Shown here: positions 43,087-51,574 of the stretch, in pieces
How positions within the stretch are numbered: the stretch's first letter is position 1
Layout of the letters: each line of letters starts with the position of its first letter
Assembly: GCA_934668515.1 (NCBI GenBank)
Contig: CAKUNS010000001.1
Span: 56,206 to 120,205, forward strand
DNA: 64,000 bases
Source of the DNA: an uncultured Eggerthellaceae bacterium
GTDB taxonomy: Bacteria; Actinomycetota; Coriobacteriia; Coriobacteriales; Eggerthellaceae
Direction of reading: 5' to 3'
Translations under genes and position numbers: made by a program
The notes under the pieces: generated by a model
Database searches by the model: none
Told to the model about the DNA's origin: nothing
Seen by the model: only the letters and a program-made list of their open reading frames with translations

Positions 43087-44028
43087 TTAGTGCTCCAGAG
43101 AAGCGATGTACTTCTCGGCAGCGGTTGCGGCAGCAGCGCCATCGCCAACAGCGGTGGCAACCTGACGCAGGAACTTCTGGCGAACGTCGCCGGCTGCGTA
43201 AACGCCCGGAACGTTGGTGGACATGTTGTCGCCGTCGGTGACGATCCAGCCCTTCTCGTTCAGGAAAGGCTGCTCACCCAAGAAGTCGGTGTTCGGATCC
43301 ATGCCGGTGAAGAAGAACACGCCTTGGCACGGCATCTTCTTCTCTTCGCCCGTGGTGACGTCCTTAAGAACGATACCCTCGACCTCGTCCTCGCCGTAAA
43401 CCTCGGTGCAGGTAACGCCGAAGTTGATGTTGATCTTCGGGTTCTCCTTGACCTGCTCGGCAGCGATGGCGTTGCAGCTCATGCGACCGTCGGTGTGGCG
43501 GGAGATGATCTCGACGTCGGTGGCGAACTTGGAGATGAACTCGGATTCTTCGACGGCCTGGTCGCCGCAGCCGATGACAGCGACCTTCTGGCCAGTGTAG
43601 AACTCGGCGTCGCAGGTGGCGCAGTAGCTAACGCCGCGACCGGTGAACTCGACCTCGCCCGGAGTGCCCAGAACGCGAGCATGCGTGCCGGAAGCGATGA
43701 TGACGGCCTTCGCATGGTAAGTGATCTTGCGGGTCTCGATGAGCTTGTCCTCGCCAGTGAAATCAACGCTCTTGACAGCCTGCTGACGGATCTCGACACC
43801 GAAGCGTTCGGTGTCGGCGCGCATCTTGTCCATCAAATCGGGGCCGGTGGTGTGGCCAGCCGCAGGATAGTTGGCGATCTCGGTGGTGGTGGTGACGCGA
43901 CCGCCGATGCCGCCCTTCTCCAGGATGACGGTCTTAAGCAGGGCGCGGCCGCCGTAGAGACCAGCCGTCAGGCCCGCCGGGCCACTGCCGATGATGACGA
44001 GGTCGAAATATTCATCGGTCTTTTCCAT
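43087..44028 (-). CDS. trxB: Thioredoxin-disulfide reductase
   Basis: 313 residues. FAD-binding GSGPAGLTAGLY, redox-active CATC in SYCATCDAEF, second dinucleotide loop IGCGDQAVEE, and the C-terminal GVYAAGDVRQKFLRQVATAVGDGA. The NADPH 2'-phosphate motif, HRRxxxR in most members, reads SRHTDGR, so cofactor preference may differ. It is divergent from a thioredoxin gene, its likely partner. RBS-like AGGGGGAG lies before the ATG. Confidence 0.92.
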   Translation of the reverse strand: MEKTDEYFDLVIIGSGPAGLTAGLYGGRALLKTVILEKGGIGGRVTTTTEIANYPAAGHTTGPDLMDKMRADTERFGVEIRQQAVKSVDFTGEDKLIETRKITYHAKAVIIASGTHARVLGTPGEVEFTGRGVSYCATCDAEFYTGQKVAVIGCGDQAVEESEFISKFATDVEIISRHTDGRMSCNAIAAEQVKENPKININFGVTCTEVYGEDEVEGIVLKDVTTGEEKKMPCQGVFFFTGMDPNTDFLGEQPFLNEKGWIVTDGDNMSTNVPGVYAAGDVRQKFLRQVATAVGDGAAAATAAEKYIASLEH

Positions 44029-44441
44029 TTGCTCCCCCTAATGTATAAGTGGTGGATTGCGCACACTCCTAAGTCCAAACGTGATTCGTAACGGCGAATC
44101 TACGTGCGACCCTCTCTATGCGCGTTGCCTATAATTAACCCTAGGTGCTAATTTACCCCAGTTGCCAAGCAACCGTTTATCGGCAAACGCGATATCTAAT
44201 GGCGCGCCATAGGATCTGGCTATAGTGGCGGGTGAATGAAGTTCAAAACCAACGGATTCGATGCTGATTTTCCTCATGGTTGTTTATATTGCGGCTGATC
44301 TACCGTTATTTCCGATGGGATGTAGCACAAAAGCAACAGCTTGGTTCGAAACATAATTCTTGCCGTGCGTTTTCTTCAATGCGTGGTAGCATATCCCGTG
44401 AGGTAACTGTTGATACAGTTAAAGAAAGGGAGTTAACAATA
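44029..44441. promoter_or_regulatory. Divergent trxB/trx intergenic region with palindrome
   Basis: 413 bases without a supported gene. At 44405-44420, AACTGT-TGAT-ACAGTT is an inverted repeat lying 21 bases before the thioredoxin start; the GATACAGT part resembles elements before two sulfotransferase genes and the transporter. TATAAT occurs at 44130-44135, but no matching -35 is seen on either strand. Confidence 0.45.
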
Positions 44442-44753
44442 ATGAAGAAGCTTGGTCCTGAAGCATTTGAGGAGCTCGTTGAAGACGGTGGCCAGAAGTG
44501 CCTCGTTCTCGTTTCTCGTAAGACCTGCCATGTGTGCCAGGAAGTTCATCCCAAGATCGAGGCTCTCGAGGCCGATTACCCGAACTACAAGTTCTACGAG
44601 ATCGACGTCGAGCAGCAGCCGACCATCCTCCCGAAGTACCATCTGAAGGGTGTTCCTCAGACGATGTTCTTCGCCGGCGGCAACGTCAAGGCTGTTATCT
44701 CGGGCGATGCTCCTGAGGACGATTTCGCAGAGAAGATCGAAGAGTTCATGTAA
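44442..44753 (+). CDS. Thioredoxin-like protein with CHVC active site
   Basis: 103 residues with the thioredoxin fold order: LVLVSRKTCHVCQEV (active site Cys-His-Val-Cys near residues 30-33), YEIDVEQQP, cis-proline GVPQTMFF, and a C-terminal helix. The dipeptide HV replaces the usual GP, a change known to raise redox potential in this fold. ATG 44442 has AAAGGGAG upstream. Divergent from trxB, and followed by the sulfotransferase genes. Confidence 0.88.
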   Translation: MKKLGPEAFEELVEDGGQKCLVLVSRKTCHVCQEVHPKIEALEADYPNYKFYEIDVEQQPTILPKYHLKGVPQTMFFAGGNVKAVISGDAPEDDFAEKIEEFM

Positions 44754-44953
44754 GAGCTTCGCGTTTTGCGGTTGCTTTTTGAAAGCGCGTCGACTCTCGT
44801 TTTTTGCGGGTAGGTTGGCGCGCTTATTTTCTAGCTTAAGCAAGGCGTGCCGGGTTGCTCCCGGTTACTTTTGGTGGAATACCGCGTTATAGGGGCGCGG
44901 TTTTATCCATAGTTTCATGTAGGAGAAAGTTAGTTCAAGAAAGAGGTAAGGGA

Positions 44954-46381
44954 ATGGGACGTCCAAACGTTTTTCCGACTGGTACTACTGTGTACTACCC
45001 TGAAGAGTGCTGGAATGGCTACACGCTGTTCTCTGCTCCGCAGCTTGGCGTTAACCTCATTAACATGAACGGCAAGATCGTCCGCCATTGGAAGGATATG
45101 TACGGCTTCCCGCCTAAGTTCCTGCCCGGCGGCCATATGATCGCCTCTCGTGCAACCCGCCCTGCAGCCAACGGCTATCAGGACCAGGAAGACCTCACCA
45201 TGGTCGATATGGATGGCAAGGTTGAGTGGAGCTTCGATCACAATCAGCTCATCAACGACCCCGATGGCGAGCGCTGGATGGCCCGTCAGCATCATGACTT
45301 CCAGGTCACCGGCAACCCGGTTGGCTATTATGTCCCTGGCATGGAGCCTGATCCCAACTTCGACAAGATGCTGCTGCTCACGCACAACGACGTGCACAAG
45401 CCGAAGATCTCCCCGCAGCTGTTGCTGGATGACCGTCTGATCGAGATCGACCGCGACGGCAACATCACCTGGGAGTGGAGCGTTGTCGACCACTTCAACC
45501 AGTTCGGTTTTTCTGAAGAGCAGAAGAGCGCCATGTTCCGCAACCCCAACACCCAGAACGCGGGTCCCGAGGGTCAGGGTGACATCTTCCACTGCAACTG
45601 CGCATCTTACCTGGGCCCCAACCATTGGTACGACGAGGGCGACATGCGCTTCAAGCCCGACAACATCATCATGGACTCCCGTGAGATGAACATCATGTGG
45701 ATCCTCGACCATGAGACCGGCGACATCGTGTGGCAGGTCGGCCCCGACTTCACCGACACGCCCGAGAAGCGCATCTTCGGCACCATCGTCGGCCCGCATC
45801 ACACCCACATGATCCCGAAGGGTCTGCCGGGCGAGGGCAACATCATGGTCTACGACAACGGCGGCTGGGCCGGCTACGGTGCCCCCAACCAGTTCTCGAA
45901 GACCGGCTTGAAGGTCACCCGTCGCGACTCCTCTCGCGTCGTCGAGTTCAACCCGACCAACCTTGACATCGTTTGGGAGTGCACCGGCGAGCAGACCGGC
46001 TCGGGCGGCGGCTTCAACTTCAACGGCAACTACTTCTACAGCCCGCTGACCTCCAGCGCACAGCGCCTGCCCAACGGCAACACCATGATCTGCGAGGGCT
46101 GCTCCGCCATCATCCGCGAGTACACGCGCGAGCAGAAGCTGGTTTGGGAGTACGTGTTCCCTGACATTGGCCAGAGCCTGCTGTACCGCGCATACCGTAT
46201 CCCGTACGAGTGGGTCCCGCAGCTCGAGAAGCCCGAAGAGGTTGAGATCCCGCGCGCGGACAACACCAAGTTTCATGTTGAGGGCGCGGCTCATTCCGAG
46301 TACGAGACCACCGCGGTCACCGTCGAGGGCGCACATGCCTTCAACGACGAGATGGCTCACTGCGTCGAGGACCTCGACTAG
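44954..46381 (+). CDS. Aryl-sulfate sulfotransferase, copy 1 (ASST family)
   Basis: 475 residues, no signal peptide, so probably cytoplasmic, unlike the periplasmic E. coli AssT. Repeated blade motifs with a D/N-x-x-G-x-I-x-W pattern (VDMDGKVEW, IDRDGNITW, LDHETGDIVW, TNLDIVW, EQKLVWEY) indicate a beta-propeller. Candidate catalytic residues lie in RQHHDF (His113/His114), GPHHTHMIPKG (residues 280-290) and RRDSSR (323-328), followed by RLPNGNTMICEG. The family moves a sulfo group from one phenol sulfate to another phenol. ATG 44954 follows AGAGGTAAGGGA. First of three tandem paralogues. Confidence 0.85.
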   Translation: MGRPNVFPTGTTVYYPEECWNGYTLFSAPQLGVNLINMNGKIVRHWKDMYGFPPKFLPGGHMIASRATRPAANGYQDQEDLTMVDMDGKVEWSFDHNQLINDPDGERWMARQHHDFQVTGNPVGYYVPGMEPDPNFDKMLLLTHNDVHKPKISPQLLLDDRLIEIDRDGNITWEWSVVDHFNQFGFSEEQKSAMFRNPNTQNAGPEGQGDIFHCNCASYLGPNHWYDEGDMRFKPDNIIMDSREMNIMWILDHETGDIVWQVGPDFTDTPEKRIFGTIVGPHHTHMIPKGLPGEGNIMVYDNGGWAGYGAPNQFSKTGLKVTRRDSSRVVEFNPTNLDIVWECTGEQTGSGGGFNFNGNYFYSPLTSSAQRLPNGNTMICEGCSAIIREYTREQKLVWEYVFPDIGQSLLYRAYRIPYEWVPQLEKPEEVEIPRADNTKFHVEGAAHSEYETTAVTVEGAHAFNDEMAHCVEDLD

Positions 46382-46396
46382 TCGAATTTAACGGCG
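46061..46396 (+). repeat. 336-bp identical tract shared by sulfotransferase copies 1 and 2 (first copy)
   Basis: Reading base by base, 46061-46396 equals 47740-48075. It covers the last 107 codons including the stop and 15 bases beyond it; upstream of it the two genes differ at many silent and coding positions. This is the pattern left by recent gene conversion or a partial duplication. Confidence 0.9.
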
Positions 46397-46427
46397 CGTT
46401 GCATTGTCATCGCGTAATGGGATAAGA

Positions 46428-46459
46428 AAGGACGGCATCGTAAGGTGCCGTCCTTTTCT
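46428..46459 (+). terminator. Terminator after sulfotransferase copy 1
   Basis: AAGGACGGCA (46428-46437) pairs perfectly with TGCCGTCCTT (46446-46455), then TTCTC. A near copy follows sulfotransferase copy 2 at 48153. Confidence 0.88.
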
Positions 46460-46476
46460 CGTTTTGAGCTGGGAAA

Positions 46477-46533
46477 ACGTATGAAATATACGTACCTATA
46501 GCATGTGTGAACTGTGATACAGTGAATTCACTG
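46477..46533 (+). promoter_or_regulatory. Palindrome-rich promoter region of sulfotransferase copy 2
   Basis: Three symmetrical elements lie in 57 bases: ACGTAT/ATACGT (46477-46493), ACTGT-GAT-ACAGT (46511-46523) and the perfect 14-mer CAGTGAATTCACTG (46520-46533). GATACAGT is a candidate -10 area with a TGTG extension. Repressor or activator binding here is inferred. Confidence 0.5.
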
Positions 46534-46632
46534 CGTCTTCAGGAGTGGGGCTGCAGATCGTGCTCGGTCCGGTAGCATCGGGTCGGCGCGGGAAGGGAAG
46601 CAAAGCGAACAATAGAGGAAGAGGTAACAGGT

Positions 46633-48060
46633 ATGGGACGTCCAACTGTATTTCCGACTGGTACCACCGTGTACTACCCCGAAGAGTGCTGGAACGGCTA
46701 CACGCTGTTCTCGGCTCCTGAGCTTGGTATCAACCTCATCAATATGAACGGCAAGATCGTCCGTCACTGGAAGGAGATGTACGGCATCCCCACCAAGATG
46801 CTTCCGGGTGGTCACATGATCGCCTCTCGTGCGACCCGTCCCGCCGAGAACGGCTTCCAGGACGAAGAAGATCTCACCATGGTCGATATGGACGGCAACG
46901 TCGAATGGACTTTCAATCGCAACCAGCTGGTGAAGGATCCCGACGGCGAGCGCTGGATGGCCCGTCAGCATCACGACTTCCAGGTAACCGGCAACCCGGT
47001 TGGCTATTATGCTCCTGGTCAGGATCCTGATCCCAACTTCGACAAGATGCTGATGCTCACGCACAACGACGTGCGCAAGCCCAAGATCTCTCCGCAGCTG
47101 TTGCTGGACGACCGCCTGATCGAGATCGACCGCGAGGGCAACATCCTTTGGGAGTGGAGCGTCATCGACCACTTCAACCAGTTCGGCTTCACCGAAGAGC
47201 AGAAGAACGCGATGTTCCGCAATCCGAATATTCGTAACGCCGGCCCCGAGGGACAGGGCGACCTGTTCCACTGCAACTGCGCCAGCTACGTCGGCCCGAA
47301 CAAGTGGTATGACGCCGGCGACGAGCGCTTCAAGCCCGACAACATCATCATGGACTCGCGCGAGTGCAACATCATGTGGATCCTCGACCATGAGACCGGC
47401 GACATCGTGTGGCAGGTCGGCCCCGACTTCACCAAGACGCCCGAGCTTCGTATGTTCGGCACCATCGTCGGCCCGCATCATACCCACATGATCCCGAAGG
47501 GACTGCCGGGCGAGGGCAACATCATGGTCTACGACAACGGCGGTTGGGCCGGTTACGGCGCGCCGAACCAATTCAGCAAGACCGGTCTGAAGGTCACCCG
47601 TCGCGACTCCTCGCGCGTCGTCGAGTTCGACCCGACAACGCTCGAGATCGTTTGGGAGTGCACCGGCGAGCCGACCGGATCGGGCGGCGGCTTCAACTTC
47701 AACGGCAACTACTTTTTCAGCCCGTTGACCTCCGATGCGCAGCGCCTGCCCAACGGCAACACCATGATCTGCGAGGGCTGCTCCGCCATCATCCGCGAGT
47801 ACACGCGCGAGCAGAAGCTGGTTTGGGAGTACGTGTTCCCTGACATTGGCCAGAGCCTGCTGTACCGCGCATACCGTATCCCGTACGAGTGGGTCCCGCA
47901 GCTCGAGAAGCCCGAAGAGGTTGAGATCCCGCGCGCGGACAACACCAAGTTTCATGTTGAGGGCGCGGCTCATTCCGAGTACGAGACCACCGCGGTCACC
48001 GTCGAGGGCGCACATGCCTTCAACGACGAGATGGCTCACTGCGTCGAGGACCTCGACTAG
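46633..48060 (+). CDS. Aryl-sulfate sulfotransferase, copy 2 (ASST family)
   Basis: 475 residues, collinear with copy 1 without gaps. Same propeller motifs and His/Arg clusters (RQHHDF, GPHHTHMIPKG, RRDSSR). The last 106 residues are identical to copy 1, while the first 370 differ at many sites, for example APGQDPDPNF against VPGMEPDPNF and FHCNCASYVGPNKW against FHCNCASYLGPNHW. No signal peptide. Has its own terminator-flanked promoter region. Substrate differences between copies would have to come from the N-terminal two thirds. Confidence 0.85.
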   Translation: MGRPTVFPTGTTVYYPEECWNGYTLFSAPELGINLINMNGKIVRHWKEMYGIPTKMLPGGHMIASRATRPAENGFQDEEDLTMVDMDGNVEWTFNRNQLVKDPDGERWMARQHHDFQVTGNPVGYYAPGQDPDPNFDKMLMLTHNDVRKPKISPQLLLDDRLIEIDREGNILWEWSVIDHFNQFGFTEEQKNAMFRNPNIRNAGPEGQGDLFHCNCASYVGPNKWYDAGDERFKPDNIIMDSRECNIMWILDHETGDIVWQVGPDFTKTPELRMFGTIVGPHHTHMIPKGLPGEGNIMVYDNGGWAGYGAPNQFSKTGLKVTRRDSSRVVEFDPTTLEIVWECTGEPTGSGGGFNFNGNYFFSPLTSDAQRLPNGNTMICEGCSAIIREYTREQKLVWEYVFPDIGQSLLYRAYRIPYEWVPQLEKPEEVEIPRADNTKFHVEGAAHSEYETTAVTVEGAHAFNDEMAHCVEDLD

Positions 48061-48075
48061 TCGAATTTAACGGCG
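47740..48075 (+). repeat. 336-bp identical tract shared by sulfotransferase copies 1 and 2 (second copy)
   Basis: Matches 46061-46396 at every base. The match ends 15 bases after the stop codon, where the next base is a (48076) against c (46397). Confidence 0.9.
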
Positions 48076-48152
48076 ATCGCCCGATAACGATGTGCACATT
48101 AAGTGCGGCATCGGCTCACGGAGCGGTTCCTTCAAAAATGAGCGCAACAGGG

Positions 48153-48186
48153 AAGGATGGCATCGTAGGGTGCCGTCCTTTTCTTA
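48153..48186 (+). terminator. Terminator after sulfotransferase copy 2
   Basis: AAGGATGGCA (48153-48162) pairs with TGCCGTCCTT (48171-48180) with one G-T pair, followed by TTCTT. Its sequence and the following 25 bases are close to those after copy 1, so gene, terminator and next promoter were duplicated as a unit. Confidence 0.85.
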
Positions 48187-48225
48187 TTCTGAACTGGGGA
48201 AACGTGTGTGGTGAAAAAGTGTGTC

Positions 48226-48250
48226 AAATATGTGCAAACTGTGATACGAT
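48226..48250 (+). promoter_or_regulatory. Promoter element of sulfotransferase copy 3
   Basis: ACTGTGATACGAT at 48238-48250 resembles the element before copy 2. With TACGAT as -10, TGTCAA 17 bases upstream could serve as -35. The remaining bases of 48061-48368 hold the copy 2 tail, its terminator and an A/G-rich leader with AGGAAGGGAAG before the ATG. Confidence 0.5.
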
Positions 48251-48368
48251 GTGGACATTGCGCGACTCGAAGCAGTGAATGCGCGGGCGGTAAGGGCCCC
48301 ACGCTCACTGAGTTCGCGTAGGGAGAGATAGTAGAGAAATCAAGCAGTAGAGGAAGGGAAGAAAGAAT

Positions 48369-49793
48369 ATGGGACGTCCAAACGTATACCCGACTGGTGT
48401 TACGGTTTACTACCCCGAAGAGGCTTACAGCGGTTACACCCTGTTCGTCGGTAAGGGTCACGGTATCATCTTGCTGGACATGAACGGCAAGATCGTTCGT
48501 TTTTGGAAAGACATGGCCGGCTTCCCCGCGAAGATGCTTCCCGGCGGTCACCTCATTGGCAGCTTGCGCACTCGTGGTGCCGCATTCGCTTATCAAGACC
48601 AGCAGGACCTTACCATGGTCGACTGGGATGGCAACATCGAGTGGCAGTTCACCAAGAACCAGGAAGTCGTTGACGACGGCGAGCCCTACTGGAGCGCACG
48701 CCAGCATCACGACTATCAGGTCACCGGCAGCCCCGTTGGCTACTATGCTCCCGACCAGGAACCCGACCCCGACTTCGACAAGATGCTCGTCCTTACACAC
48801 AACGACGTGAAGAAGCCGAAGATCTCCCCGCAAAGCCTGCTTGACGACCGTCTGCTTGAGATCGATCGCGAGGGCAACATCCTTTGGGAGTGGAGCGCTG
48901 TCGAGCATTTCAACCAGTTCGGTTTCGATGAGGTTCAGAAGAACGCCATGTTCCGCAATCCCAACACGCAGAATGCGGGCCCCGAGGGCCAGGGCGACCT
49001 CTTCCATATCAACTGCTGCAGCTACCTTGGTCCGAACAAGTGGTTCGATGCCGGTGACGAGCGCTTCAAGCCCGAGAACATCATCATGGACTCTCGCGAG
49101 ATGAACATGATGTGGATCATCGACCACGAGTCCGGCGACGTTGTGTGGCAGGTCGGTCCCGACTTCACGAAGACTCAGGAACTGCGCCTGTTCGGCACCA
49201 TCGTCGGCCCGCATCACACCCACATGATCCCGAAGGGCCTTCCGGGCGAGGGCAACATCATGGTTTACGACAACGGCGGCTGGGCCGGCTACGGCGCCCC
49301 CAACCAGTTCTCCAAGCAGGGTCTGAAGGTCACGCGTCGCGACTCATCGCGCGTCGTCGAGTTCGATCCCACCACGCTTGAGATCGTCTGGGAGTGCACC
49401 GGCGAGCCTATCGCTTCCGGCGGCGGCTTCAACTTCAACGGCAACTACTTCTACAGCCCGCTTACCTCCGACGCGCAGCGCCTGCCCAACGGCAACACGC
49501 TGATCTGCGAGGGCTGCTCTGCCATCTTGCGCGAGTACACCAAGGATCAGAAGCTTGTTTGGGAGTACGTGTATCCCGAGGCCGGCATGAACCTGATTTA
49601 TCGTGCATACCGTATCCCGTACGAGTGGATTCCGCAGCTCGAGAAGCCCGAAGAGGTCGAGATCCCGCGCATCGACTGCTCCAAGTTCCAGCTTGAGGGC
49701 TCGTTCGCAAGCGATTACGAGACCAACGCCGTCACCGTCGAAGGCGCCAATGGTTTCAACACCAACATCGCCGCCTGTGTAACCGGCATTTAG
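48369..49793 (+). CDS. Aryl-sulfate sulfotransferase, copy 3 (ASST family)
   Basis: 474 residues. It keeps the propeller repeats and His/Arg clusters (RQHHDY, GPHHTHMIPKG, RRDSSR) but is the most diverged copy, with VYPTGVTVYYPEEAYSGYTLFVGKG at the start and its own C-terminus (ASDYETNAVTVEGANGFNTN). No signal peptide. It lacks the converted tract. The strong terminator after it separates it from the transporter gene. Confidence 0.85.
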   Translation: MGRPNVYPTGVTVYYPEEAYSGYTLFVGKGHGIILLDMNGKIVRFWKDMAGFPAKMLPGGHLIGSLRTRGAAFAYQDQQDLTMVDWDGNIEWQFTKNQEVVDDGEPYWSARQHHDYQVTGSPVGYYAPDQEPDPDFDKMLVLTHNDVKKPKISPQSLLDDRLLEIDREGNILWEWSAVEHFNQFGFDEVQKNAMFRNPNTQNAGPEGQGDLFHINCCSYLGPNKWFDAGDERFKPENIIMDSREMNMMWIIDHESGDVVWQVGPDFTKTQELRLFGTIVGPHHTHMIPKGLPGEGNIMVYDNGGWAGYGAPNQFSKQGLKVTRRDSSRVVEFDPTTLEIVWECTGEPIASGGGFNFNGNYFYSPLTSDAQRLPNGNTLICEGCSAILREYTKDQKLVWEYVYPEAGMNLIYRAYRIPYEWIPQLEKPEEVEIPRIDCSKFQLEGSFASDYETNAVTVEGANGFNTNIAACVTGI

Positions 49794-49831
49794 GCTTGGG
49801 CTTGACGCATCGTTTGACGATGTGACCGAGA

Positions 49832-49877
49832 AAGAAACAGACGCGCCTTGCAACCGCGAGGCGCGTCTGTGTTTCTT
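49832..49877 (+). terminator. Strong terminator after sulfotransferase copy 3
   Basis: AAGAAACAGACGCGCCT pairs with AGGCGCGTCTGTGTTTCTT (2-base bulge) over a 10-base loop. Stem is long and G+C-rich, so read-through into the transporter gene should be low. Confidence 0.88.
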
Positions 49878-49952
49878 CGAAAGGCTCTCATTTTCATGTT
49901 TGCGGTTTGTGCAAGTGCAATAAGGGAGACCGTGCGAAGGACATTTGTAGAA

Positions 49953-50012
49953 AGTGTGATAGAGTAAACGCACTGTCTATTGGGAAACGGGGCAATCAAT
50001 TGGGGTGCCCCG
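49953..50012 (+). promoter_or_regulatory. Promoter element and leader hairpin of the anion transporter gene
   Basis: AGTGTGATAGAGT (49953-49965) has the same GTGATA core as the elements before sulfotransferase copies 2 and 3. Then CGGGGCA (49988-49994) pairs with TGCCCCG (50006-50012) nine bases before the AGGAGG site, which could affect translation. Confidence 0.5.
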
Positions 50013-50033
50013 AAATAAGAAGGAGGAAGGGTA

Positions 50034-51503
50034 ATGGGAGAATCCTCGAAGGGCCTTCAACTAGGAACCTCGAAGAACATCCATTTCATCATTGGCTTTG
50101 CCATCATGATGATCTTCAGGTTCATTCCGCCGCTGGAGCCTGTCACTGCCGTTGGCATGCAGATCCTGGGCATTTTCTTGGGTACCTTGTACCTGTGGAC
50201 CACGGTTGACGTTCTGTGGTCGTCTGTTTTCTGCGTCGCTATGGTTGGTCTGTCCGACTATGACAGCATGGCCAATGTCTTGAGCTTGGCTTTCGGCAAC
50301 ACCGTTGTCGTTCAGGTCTTCTTCATGATGCTCTTCGCCGGCGCTCTTGCTCATGAGGGAATCACGGCTCACATCGGCCGCTTCTTCCTTACGCGCAAGA
50401 TCTCCGAGGGCCGTCCTTGGGTCTTCACCCTCATGGTTTGCCTGGCTTGCTTCGCAATGTCCATCTTCGTTGGCGTTACCCCGGCCGTCATCCTTATGTG
50501 GCCGATCGTCTATGAAGCACTTAACCAGGTTGGTTACAGGGCCGAGGATCGCGATCCCTACAGCATCCTGATGGTCATCATGGTCGTCGTTTCTTCGCTG
50601 GCCGCATTTGCAGTTCCGCCTTACAAGTCCAACGGCCTGGCAATGCTGGCTAACTACCGTCAGCTCTCCGGCAACCCGGCTTTCATGAACGACGGCATGT
50701 ACTTCGTTTACGAGCTCATCGTTGGCCTGGTCTTCATGGGCATGGCTATCCTGATTTGCAAGTTCATCTTCCGTCCTGACGTAAGCCGTCTGAAGAACCT
50801 CAAGATCGAAGAGCTCAACAAGAATCCGCTGCCTCCGCTGGACGCTCGTCAGAAGACTCTGTTCTGGGTTGTCGTCGTCCTGACCCTGGCCATGCTTCTG
50901 CCTAGCTTCTTCAAGAGCATCCCGTTCTTCGCGTTCCTTAACCAGAACATCATCGGCATGGCAGTTGTCTTCTGCGGCGTTTTCGCCGGCCTTTACATCG
51001 GCGGCAAGCCCGTCGTTCAGGTTGGCCCGTCCATCCAGAAGGGCGTTTCTTGGGGCATCTTCTTCCTGATCGTCGCCGCCATCATGCTTAGCTCGATCCT
51101 CACCAACGAGAAGACCGGCATCACCGCTGGCCTGAAGACCCTGTTGAGCCCGCTGTTCACTGGCATGGGTGGCTTCACGTTCGTCATCTTCGCCCTGCTT
51201 ATTCAGATGGTTCTTACCAACCTCTGCAACTCTCTGGTTATCGGCATGATCTTCCAGACCATCATCTTCGCTTACTGCTCCACCTCTGGTGTCGCTGCTG
51301 AGCCTATCATCGCAGTCAGCATCTTCTTCGTTCTGTCCTGCGCTCTGTTCACCCCGGCAGCTTCCCCGTTCGCAGCAATGATGTTCGCCAATACCGAGTG
51401 GCTGCGTCCGTCTGACATCTACAAGTACACGGGCGTCATCATCATCGCTGAGTTCATTCTGATGCTCGTTTTCGCATACCCGCTGGCTTGCGTGATGCTG
51501 TAA
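50034..51503 (+). CDS. DASS/SLC13-like anion transporter
   Basis: 489 residues with 11-12 hydrophobic segments and the duplicated topology of the divalent anion:sodium symporter / ion transporter superfamily (FAGALAHEGITAHIGRFFL; SVFCVAMVGL; LTNLCNSLVIGM; FTPAASPFAAMMF). Such carriers move dicarboxylates, sulfate or sulfonates. Its position after three sulfotransferases and its similar promoter core suggest uptake or export of a sulfate ester, sulfate or sulfonate; this is inference. AGGAGG at 50021-50026 sets the start. Confidence 0.8.
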   Translation: MGESSKGLQLGTSKNIHFIIGFAIMMIFRFIPPLEPVTAVGMQILGIFLGTLYLWTTVDVLWSSVFCVAMVGLSDYDSMANVLSLAFGNTVVVQVFFMMLFAGALAHEGITAHIGRFFLTRKISEGRPWVFTLMVCLACFAMSIFVGVTPAVILMWPIVYEALNQVGYRAEDRDPYSILMVIMVVVSSLAAFAVPPYKSNGLAMLANYRQLSGNPAFMNDGMYFVYELIVGLVFMGMAILICKFIFRPDVSRLKNLKIEELNKNPLPPLDARQKTLFWVVVVLTLAMLLPSFFKSIPFFAFLNQNIIGMAVVFCGVFAGLYIGGKPVVQVGPSIQKGVSWGIFFLIVAAIMLSSILTNEKTGITAGLKTLLSPLFTGMGGFTFVIFALLIQMVLTNLCNSLVIGMIFQTIIFAYCSTSGVAAEPIIAVSIFFVLSCALFTPAASPFAAMMFANTEWLRPSDIYKYTGVIIIAEFILMLVFAYPLACVML

Positions 51504-51543
51504 GACAAGTAGCAGAAGCTACAATGCGATAACAATTGCAATG

Positions 51544-51574
51544 AAGGCCGAGTGGCAATGCCGCTCGGCCTTTT
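51544..51574 (+). terminator. Terminator after the anion transporter
   Basis: AAGGCCGAG (51544-51552) pairs with CTCGGCCTT (51564-51572), followed by TTTCGTTTG. Confidence 0.9.

Noticed and set aside
46528..48039. Minus-strand open frame of about 500 codons antisense to sulfotransferase copy 2
   Set aside because: It mirrors the codon structure of the plus-strand gene; a similar frame lies opposite copy 1, there is no ribosome site, and the protein has no recognisable domain. G+C-rich third positions open the opposite frame.
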